From positions 1 to 64,000 of the forward strand of contig DATGHC010000033.1 in assembly GCA_035308165.1 (NCBI GenBank): a DNA stretch of 64,000 nucleotides, given 5' to 3'. The translations under genes and the position numbers were made by a program. Below, piece by piece: positions 58,263 to 64,000 of the stretch. The notes beneath the pieces were generated by a model that ran no database searches, was not told the DNA's origin, and saw nothing but the letters and a program-made list of their open reading frames with translations. The stretch is from DASTCZ01 sp035308165 (GTDB taxonomy: Bacteria; Acidobacteriota; Terriglobia; Acidiferrales; UBA7541). The first letter of the stretch is position 1; every line of letters starts with the position of its first letter.

Positions 58263-59849
58263 ATGGAGTTGAAAGGAAGATCAATTATCGGGTGGGAGAG
58301 TGGAGACTCGGGAGGCCGGACGTTCACGGCCACCAATCCGGCGACCGGGCAATCGATGCCGCCGTCCTATGTTTGCGCGTCGCTGCAGGAAGTGGATCGA
58401 GCAGTCCGGCTTGCGGCGGACGCATTTGAAAGTTACAGCCGCCTGAGCGGCAAGGACAAGGGCGCATTTCTGCGGGCGATTGCCGCGGGCATCGAGGGCA
58501 TCGCCGACGCCTTGGCTGATCGCACCAGTAAGGAATCGGGGTTGCCGGAGCAACGAATTCGCACGGAAACGGGGCGAACTGTATTTCAGTTGCGGCTTTT
58601 CGCTCAGCTGATTGAAGAAGGTTCATGGGTCAACGCGCGATTGGATCGGCCCGATCCCACTCGCAAGCCTCTGCCTAAACCTGATTTGCGTTCCATGTGG
58701 CGCCCGCTCGGGCCCATCGCCGTATTCGGCTCGAGCAATTTCCCCTTGGCGTTTTCCGTCGCAGGTGGAGATACGGCCTCGGCATTCGCCGCGGGAAATC
58801 CGGTAATCGTAAAAGCGCATTCGGCTCATCCCGGAACTTCGGAAATGGTCGGAGAAGTGATTCGCGCGGCTGCGCGCGGGTGCAAAATGCCGGAAGGGGT
58901 TTTTTCACTCATATATGGCGCGGGCGCGGAAGTGGGCATGGCGCTCGTGAAACATCCACTCGTGAAGGCAGTGGGATTTACCGGATCAGAAAGCGGAGGT
59001 CGCGCACTGATGGACGCCGCTGCCGCTCGGCCGCATCCGATTTCTGTATACGCGGAAATGGGCAGCACCAATCCAGTGTTTTTGCTTCCGGGCGCTCTCG
59101 CGTCCCGCGCTGAGCAGATTGCCGAAGGAATGCACGGCTCGGTAACGTTGGGCGCGGGCCAATTTTGCACCAAGCCCGGGATGGTTTTCGTTCCCGCCGG
59201 ACCGGGAGCCGAGAGTTTCGGGCAAGGACTGATGCGGCGCATGTCGGAATCGCCCGCACAGGTTATGCTCACGCCGCAGATTCATTCCTCGTATAAGGGG
59301 TTGGTTGCCGCCCGTGCGAAAGAATCAAGCGTTGCAGTTGTGGCAGAAGGGGAAGATGCTTCCAGTGTGCCAGGTATGCGCGCCACGACGACATTATTCG
59401 CCGTGGAGGGGCGTGAGTTCGTGCTCAATCCGGGATTGGCGGAAGAAATATTCGGCCCGTCCGCAATTGTGGTCTCTTGCTCGAACCGCGCGGAAATGAT
59501 TGAAATCGCCCGCGGCCTGGACGGCCATTTGACTGCTACGATTCACGGCACCGAAGATGACTTGCGTGAATACCGCGACCTGATTGAAATCCTGGACCAG
59601 AAAGTAGGCCGGCTTGTATTCAATGGCTTTCCTACCGGCGTCGAAGTCGGGCATGCCATGATTCATGGCGGGCCGTATCCGGCCACGGCGGATGGAAGGT
59701 CAACCTCGGTCGGCACGCAAGCCATTTATCGCTTTGCTCGGCCAGTGTGCTACCAGAATTTCCCCAGTGCGGCGTTGCCCGATGAATTGAAAGATGGGAA
59801 CCCATTGCACATCTGGCGTCTCGTGGACGGCTCTCTTACCAAGGATTGA
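58263..59849 (+). CDS. lhpG: 2-oxoglutarate semialdehyde (2,5-dioxovalerate) dehydrogenase
   Basis: A 528-residue NAD(P)-dependent aldehyde dehydrogenase. It has the catalytic Cys302 in LGAGQFCTKPGMVF and Glu265 in VYAEMGSTNPV, with GPIAVFGSSNFPLAFSVAGG and VKAVGFTGSESGG in the nucleotide-binding part, a pattern typical of the ketoglutarate-semialdehyde group. It oxidises the product of the upstream deaminase to 2-oxoglutarate, which enters the TCA cycle, completing the hydroxyproline pathway. It lies 30 bp after the deaminase. The same enzyme class also ends pentose and sugar-acid pathways, but no such genes are nearby. Confidence 0.92.
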   Translation: MELKGRSIIGWESGDSGGRTFTATNPATGQSMPPSYVCASLQEVDRAVRLAADAFESYSRLSGKDKGAFLRAIAAGIEGIADALADRTSKESGLPEQRIRTETGRTVFQLRLFAQLIEEGSWVNARLDRPDPTRKPLPKPDLRSMWRPLGPIAVFGSSNFPLAFSVAGGDTASAFAAGNPVIVKAHSAHPGTSEMVGEVIRAAARGCKMPEGVFSLIYGAGAEVGMALVKHPLVKAVGFTGSESGGRALMDAAAARPHPISVYAEMGSTNPVFLLPGALASRAEQIAEGMHGSVTLGAGQFCTKPGMVFVPAGPGAESFGQGLMRRMSESPAQVMLTPQIHSSYKGLVAARAKESSVAVVAEGEDASSVPGMRATTTLFAVEGREFVLNPGLAEEIFGPSAIVVSCSNRAEMIEIARGLDGHLTATIHGTEDDLREYRDLIEILDQKVGRLVFNGFPTGVEVGHAMIHGGPYPATADGRSTSVGTQAIYRFARPVCYQNFPSAALPDELKDGNPLHIWRLVDGSLTKD

Positions 59850-59976
59850 CGCACATCCACGTTTCATTTTGGGCCACTTGCGCCCGCTTTGTGGACGTGT
59901 AAGAATTCTTAGCGCACACTTTTGGCTGTTCGCCGATGTTGGTTAGCGCGCGAGCTTCCCAGAATTTTATCGCAGG

Positions 59977-60051
59977 GGCGATATCGTCTAAGGGTTAGGA
60001 CGTGGCCCTCTCAAGGCCAAAATCCGGGTTCGAATCCCGGTATCGCTACCA
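59977..60051 (+). tRNA. tRNA-Glu (anticodon CTC)
   Basis: A complete cloverleaf is visible. The acceptor pairs GGCGATA with TATCGCT, the anticodon stem pairs TGGCC with GGCCA around loop CTCTCAA (anticodon CTC), and the T arm is CCGGG-TTCGAAT-CCCGG. The discriminator is A and the 3' CCA is encoded. The D-arm sequence GTCTAAGGGTTAGGAC matches other tRNA-Glu genes. It stands alone between two operons. Confidence 0.95.
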
Positions 60052-60279
60052 TATAATTGCTCTCTCCCGCCCAGTTTGAGCAATTTGCAACTAATTCTCT
60101 CCACTGGTGTTAGATCACGGGGATGTGTCGCCATTTGGCAAGCGCATGAGAAATGATGCAACCCAGTGCATCCTTGGGTCATCAAATTGAGTACTACAGG
60201 ATACATGGGTACAGGGCGGGTCTTCGGGGGCTCCGCAAAAGCCGATTGGGTGAACAGGGCAAGGGGAAAGTCTACAGTC

Positions 60280-61077
60280 ATGAGGGAATCACGAATTCAA
60301 ATCAAGGGGATTACTATCTGCGGAATCGCCGCAGTTGCATTTCTTTTTGCCTTCCCTGTGTTCGGTAAGCAGCCCCTACAGGACAGTGCCACCGCGTCAC
60401 CCGCCAGGGCGGATGTGAAAGCTTTGGATTCTGTCACAAACAAGGATTCCAAAGACCCAAAGAGCGCCGAGGACCCCAAGCCCGATCCAGTCAGGAAGAA
60501 CGACCGGATTTTCGGCGTGATTCCGAACCATAACACTGTCGAGGGCGCCCAGGAAATCAAGCCGATATCATCCAAGGAAAAATTCAAGCTGGCGGCCGAA
60601 AGCACACTCGATCCCTACTCATTCTTGATTGCCGGGATACTTGCAGGCGAAGGGCAAGCCACAAACGATGAACCAACCTGGGGACGAGGCTTCGTGGGAT
60701 TCACGAAACGCTATGGGGCATCGGTCGCGGACCAAACCGTCGGGCCGTTGATGACCACTGGCCTATTCCCATCGCTCTTTCATCAGGATCCCCGGTATTT
60801 CCAACTTGGCCACGGGGGCTTTAAGCACCGTTTTAATTACGCATTAGTCCGCCTATTCGTGACGCGCACAGACTCCGGCAACCGCCAGTTCAATTATTCA
60901 GAATTTGTGGGCAACGCCGCGGCTGCGGGCATATCCAACGTCTACTACCCCAAGGCTGACCGAACTCTCGAGCACAACCTTGATGAATATGCGACGCAGG
61001 TCGCGGTCGATCTACTTGGTAACGAATTAAAGGAATTTTGGCCTGACATCCGCAGAAAAGTCTTCCACAAAAAATAA
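60280..61077 (+). CDS. Secreted protein of unknown function
   Basis: A 265-residue protein with a signal peptide (about 1-28, GITICGIAAVAFLFAFPVFG), then a Ser/Asp/Lys-rich low-complexity region (about 30-75, KDSKDPKSAEDPKPDP) and a mostly helical C-terminal domain: IFGVIPNHNTVEGAQEIKPI, KFKLAAESTLDPYSFLIAGI, LFPSLFHQDPRYFQLGHGGF and NVYYPKADRTLEHNLDEYAT. The 'FHQDPRYFQLG' and 'SNVYYPKADR' segments recall a family of exported acidobacterial proteins without known function. ATG 60280 was chosen because AAGGGGAAAG lies 9 nt upstream and the signal peptide begins there; the longer reading from 60166 is not supported. Confidence 0.72.
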   Translation: MRESRIQIKGITICGIAAVAFLFAFPVFGKQPLQDSATASPARADVKALDSVTNKDSKDPKSAEDPKPDPVRKNDRIFGVIPNHNTVEGAQEIKPISSKEKFKLAAESTLDPYSFLIAGILAGEGQATNDEPTWGRGFVGFTKRYGASVADQTVGPLMTTGLFPSLFHQDPRYFQLGHGGFKHRFNYALVRLFVTRTDSGNRQFNYSEFVGNAAAAGISNVYYPKADRTLEHNLDEYATQVAVDLLGNELKEFWPDIRRKVFHKK

Positions 61078-61260
61078 TTCATTCCGCGTAACAGATCTCA
61101 GAATTGTTCCAGCATTTCTCGAACAACGAAACTTCTACTTCCTGGAGGTGTTTTATTGTAATGAGAGCTGGCGATCAAACTGGAGCGGCATTGCTGGCGT
61201 CTATTCATGTAGAATAAATTACCGGCCTGCGTAGGAAGTACGACCCTGAGGAGAAATGCC

Positions 61261-63228
61261 ATGCGCACGATAAGAAGACTTGGACACGCGTTGCTCGCAA
61301 TTACATTCTTGCTCGTTGGCTTTTCGTATGCCGCTTCCGCGCAGGACGATCCGCCGGGCCGTGTTGCGCGGCTCAATTTCATTAAAGGCAATGTCTCATT
61401 TCTTCCGTCTGGCGGAGGTGATGATGATTGGGTTGCCGCCGTCCCCAACCGGCCCTTGACCATCGGAGACCGGCTGTGGGTGGATAACGACGGCCGGGCA
61501 GAGTTGCACATTGGTTCTACGGCTATGCGGATGGACCAGGGCACGGGGATTTCGTTGATCAATTTGAGCGACGATTCCGTGCAGATCCAGCTTTCCGAAG
61601 GTTCGTTGATCATTCGTCTGCGCAGGTTGGATCCAAATGAGACGTATGAAGTGGATACTCCCAATCTTGCATTTTCAATATTGCGGCCTGGTGTCTATCG
61701 CATCGATGCGAATACGGATGGAAATCGCACCGCTGTTACAGTTCGGCAGGGGCAGGGGCAAGTCACTGGAGGCGGTCGCACTTTTCCTGTTAATGCCGAC
61801 CAGCAAGCCATTTTTTCAGGCACCGATACTCTCGAATACGATCTCCTTGATGCGGATGCGCAGCCCTTAAACGAATACGATACCTGGGCAGCCGACCGAG
61901 ACCGCCGCGAAGACAGCTCAGTTTCCACGCGCTACGTCTCTCCGGACACAACCGGCTACGAAGATCTCGATACATATGGGACTTGGACGAGTGCGCCGGG
62001 CTACGGTCAGGTTTGGGTGCCAACCGGTGTTGTGGTGGGCTGGGCGCCCTACAGGTTCGGCCACTGGGTGTGGATTGCACCCTGGGGATGGACTTGGGTG
62101 GATGATGAACCTTGGGGGTTCGCACCGTTCCATTACGGCCGCTGGGCATTCTGGGGCGCGCGGTGGGTATGGGTGCCGGGACCGATTGGCCCGCGCCCCT
62201 GTTATGCTCCCGCTCTCGTCGCCTGGGTGGGGGGCGGACCCGGATTTAGTTTCTCTGCTTCGTTTGGAGTGGGCGGCGGAGTGGCGTGGTTCCCGTTGGG
62301 CCCGCGAGAAGTATTTGTGCCCAGCTATCACGTCACCAATGTTTACGTCACCCGCGTGAACATCACCAATACCGTGGTGGATCGGACCACGGTCATCAAT
62401 ACGTACAATAACGTGAATGTGAGAAACGTAACCTACGTGAACCAGGGCGTGAATGGCAGCGTCACTGCCGTCCCGCACGATGTGTTTGTAAAAGGGCAGG
62501 CCGTCGCGCATAACAACATTCAGATTTCGCAGCGAGAAGTGATAGCGGCTCCTGTAACGCGCCAAATTCAAGTGGCGCCGCAAAAGGAGAGCATTGTGGG
62601 CGCGGCCCGTCCGGTCGCGGTCAAGCCTCCGCCAACCATGCTCACCCGCCCCGTAGTGGCGACTCCAGGCGCAATCCAAAAGATTCCAACGCAACGGCCA
62701 GGACCCGGACTACCACCATCGAATTTGCGTCCAACGGGGCAACCTATCAATGGCAATCCCGGCAACGGTGGAAATCAGGGGAACAATATCAACCCTCGTG
62801 ACGAGCGCAACCCGACGAACCCGGCCGGAAAAGATCAACCGCCGCCGCCCGTACGCGGGAACTTTCCACCACAGCAACCAGTGCAGCCGGTGAATCCGCC
62901 TGTGAAGATTCAGCCACCTCCGCCGACACGTGAGAATTTCCCGCGGCAACAACCTGTGGAGCCGGTCGTTAAAGACCAGCCACCGCCGCCAGCACGACCC
63001 AATTTCCCGGCTCAACAGCCACCGCCCATCGTGAGGCCTGCTCCGCCGGTACGTCCGCCTACGGTCCAGGAACAAACAAATGAACAATCAAAACAGAAAT
63101 CCTGGGAAGACGCTCATCCGAGGCCTCCGGTGAGACAATCCCCGCCGCCGGCACCCCCGAAGCAGGCACCGCCGCCGCCGGGGAAACAACCGCCGCCCAA
63201 GAAGCCCGGCGGGGGCACGGACCTCTAG
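61261..63228 (+). CDS. Exported FecR-domain protein with YxWGxW-type repeats and Pro-rich tail (DUF6600-like)
   Basis: A 655-residue protein with a signal peptide (about 1-28, ending FSYAASAQ). The FecR-like domain (about 33-185) shows GRVARLNFIKGNVSFLPSGG, GDRLWVDNDGRAELHIGSTA and a repeated EGSLIIRLRRLDPNETYEVD segment. The middle (about 215-340) is Trp/Tyr/Gly-rich with repeated W-x-x-x-x-W-W/Y-x-W units, such as VPTGVVVGWAPYRFGHWVWI and FAPFHYGRWAFWGARWVWVP, matching DUF6600-type YXWGXW proteins. The last 190 residues are Pro/Gln-rich (PPPPVRGNFPPQQPVQPVNP) and probably disordered. Envelope- or surface-associated; function unknown. It lies 44 bp upstream of the histidine kinase gene. Confidence 0.82.
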   Translation: MRTIRRLGHALLAITFLLVGFSYAASAQDDPPGRVARLNFIKGNVSFLPSGGGDDDWVAAVPNRPLTIGDRLWVDNDGRAELHIGSTAMRMDQGTGISLINLSDDSVQIQLSEGSLIIRLRRLDPNETYEVDTPNLAFSILRPGVYRIDANTDGNRTAVTVRQGQGQVTGGGRTFPVNADQQAIFSGTDTLEYDLLDADAQPLNEYDTWAADRDRREDSSVSTRYVSPDTTGYEDLDTYGTWTSAPGYGQVWVPTGVVVGWAPYRFGHWVWIAPWGWTWVDDEPWGFAPFHYGRWAFWGARWVWVPGPIGPRPCYAPALVAWVGGGPGFSFSASFGVGGGVAWFPLGPREVFVPSYHVTNVYVTRVNITNTVVDRTTVINTYNNVNVRNVTYVNQGVNGSVTAVPHDVFVKGQAVAHNNIQISQREVIAAPVTRQIQVAPQKESIVGAARPVAVKPPPTMLTRPVVATPGAIQKIPTQRPGPGLPPSNLRPTGQPINGNPGNGGNQGNNINPRDERNPTNPAGKDQPPPPVRGNFPPQQPVQPVNPPVKIQPPPPTRENFPRQQPVEPVVKDQPPPPARPNFPAQQPPPIVRPAPPVRPPTVQEQTNEQSKQKSWEDAHPRPPVRQSPPPAPPKQAPPPPGKQPPPKKPGGGTDL

Positions 63229-63272
63229 AGATGGTTTTTTCTTAGGAACTGTGCGTTGGGATACCAGCGGAG

Positions 63273-64000
63273 ATGGCGCATAATCTGCCAGTGCACAGCA
63301 CTTCGTCCGTCGAATTGAACACAGAACACGCGGGGCCTGAGTCCACCGGGGCCGGCTTGACTCTCGCTTCCAATTTGTCCCGTGAACTTCCGAACCGCCG
63401 CACTCTGAATTGGATAGATGCACTTTTCCTTCTGTTTATCGCGGGACTCGCGATTCTTCCACCCGTCAGAGAACCTCACAAACAGCTTATCCTGGTGGCC
63501 ATTGCTCTACTTCAACTTTTAGAAGTCAAATTGGTCCGCCTATCCCCTCGTTTGGGCCCCAGCTACTCCGTGATTTTGAAAATCTTGCTGGCCACAATTT
63601 TGCTGGACCACACCGGCGGAGAGATCGCCATCAACAGCAGTTATTGGCCGATCTATTTTCTGCCCGTGGTGACGGCGGCAACCTATTTCAATACCTGGGC
63701 CACTTTGGCGTGGACAGGGTTGGCCTCCGCGGCGTATTGCGCCTATTTGATCCCCGCATTGCAGGAATTCTTTCTAACTAGCGAAGACAAGGGAGAACTT
63801 GCCACGCGGGTGTTGTTCCTGTTTTTGGCGGCGATGCTGACCAATCGCTTTGCGATAGAAATCCGGCGGCGCGCCGCGGCTTATCAAACTCTCGCGGAAC
63901 AAATGACGGAGACCAACCGTCGTTTGGCTGAAGTGCAGGAGGAGGCACGGCGCTCGGAGAGACTCGCTGCGCTTGGTCAGATGTCAGCCGGATTGGCGCA
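63273..64000 (+). CDS. Sensor histidine kinase, N-terminal part (cut by right window edge)
   Basis: The first 242 codons of a membrane kinase. After a polar N-terminus come about six TM helices: LNWIDALFLLFIAGLAILPP, QLILVAIALLQLLEVKLVRL, YSVILKILLATILLDHTGGE, YWPIYFLPVVTAATYFNTWA, LASAAYCAYLIPALQEFFLT and TRVLFLFLAAMLTNRFAIEI. A coiled linker (YQTLAEQMTETNRRLAEVQE) leads into RSERLAALGQMSAGLA, the start of a HisKA dimerisation domain; the phospho-accepting His lies just beyond the window. It would phosphorylate a response regulator not seen here. AGCGGAG lies just before ATG 63273. Its ligand is unknown. Confidence 0.85.
   Translation, partial: MAHNLPVHSTSSVELNTEHAGPESTGAGLTLASNLSRELPNRRTLNWIDALFLLFIAGLAILPPVREPHKQLILVAIALLQLLEVKLVRLSPRLGPSYSVILKILLATILLDHTGGEIAINSSYWPIYFLPVVTAATYFNTWATLAWTGLASAAYCAYLIPALQEFFLTSEDKGELATRVLFLFLAAMLTNRFAIEIRRRAAAYQTLAEQMTETNRRLAEVQEEARRSERLAALGQMSAGLA

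Noticed and set aside
59977..60051. tRNA-Glu as an integration site
   Set aside because: No integrase, no repeated tRNA 3' end and no compositional change flank it.

Overview
The window looks like chromosomal DNA of a GC-rich Gram-negative heterotroph, most likely an acidobacterium (Acidobacteriota, Terriglobia-like). That assignment is an inference from the gene families together: a Ser/Thr kinase fused to TolB-like and TPR regions, an Asp-box (VPS10/sortilin-type) secreted beta-propeller, two large secreted S9 peptidases, DUF3300, DUF4139, FecR-type proteins, a DUF2934-Hsp20 fusion and many small secreted proteins of unknown function. No rRNA or phylogenetic marker is present to confirm it. 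I see no prophage, insertion sequence, integrase or CRISPR array.

Layout. 1-3.5 kb: a FecR-like gene running off the left edge, divergent from a membrane-anchored PpiC foldase, then two small unknown genes. 3.7-7.0 kb (minus strand): a PAF-acetylhydrolase-like hydrolase and transketolase. 7.2-13.6 kb: two tandem paralogues, each a signal peptide, TPRs and two retropepsin-like DTG motifs, followed by an S9 peptidase. 14.2-20 kb: a small secreted protein, a PHP phosphoesterase overlapping a GT4 glycosyltransferase, a LolA-like protein, and a DUF47-PiT phosphate pair. 20.4-30.5 kb: secreted and stress proteins (SRPBCC, Hsp20, DUF3300), a Ser/Thr kinase, a VOC protein, two small secreted proteins and a DoxX-like membrane protein. 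30.6-38.4 kb: a class V aminotransferase, small unknown genes, an AI-2E-type permease, DUF4139 and a second S9 peptidase.

38.7-43.7 kb holds a tightly overlapping four-gene trehalose operon. Its first product is a trehalose-6-phosphate synthase carrying an N-terminal two-TM sensor/HAMP-like module. It is followed by OtsB, a DUF5752 protein and a TreT-like GT4 trehalose synthase. The three junctions are TTGA, TTGA and ATGA overlaps. A kinase relic and a Lon-type AAA protease follow.

46.4-53.6 kb: envelope proteins, QueF, a zinc-ribbon protein and the Asp-box propeller. 53.7-59.8 kb is a complete trans-4-hydroxy-L-proline degradation operon: epimerase, three-subunit D-hydroxyproline dehydrogenase, deaminase and ketoglutarate-semialdehyde dehydrogenase, ending in 2-oxoglutarate. 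The window ends with tRNA-Glu(CTC), two secreted proteins (one FecR plus YxWGxW-like) and the N-terminal part of a sensor histidine kinase cut by the right edge.

The strongest candidates for something undescribed are the sensor-tethered trehalose synthase operon and the twin TPR-retropepsin genes with a conserved 38-nt leader that lacks a Shine-Dalgarno sequence. Promoters and terminators are predicted by eye only.
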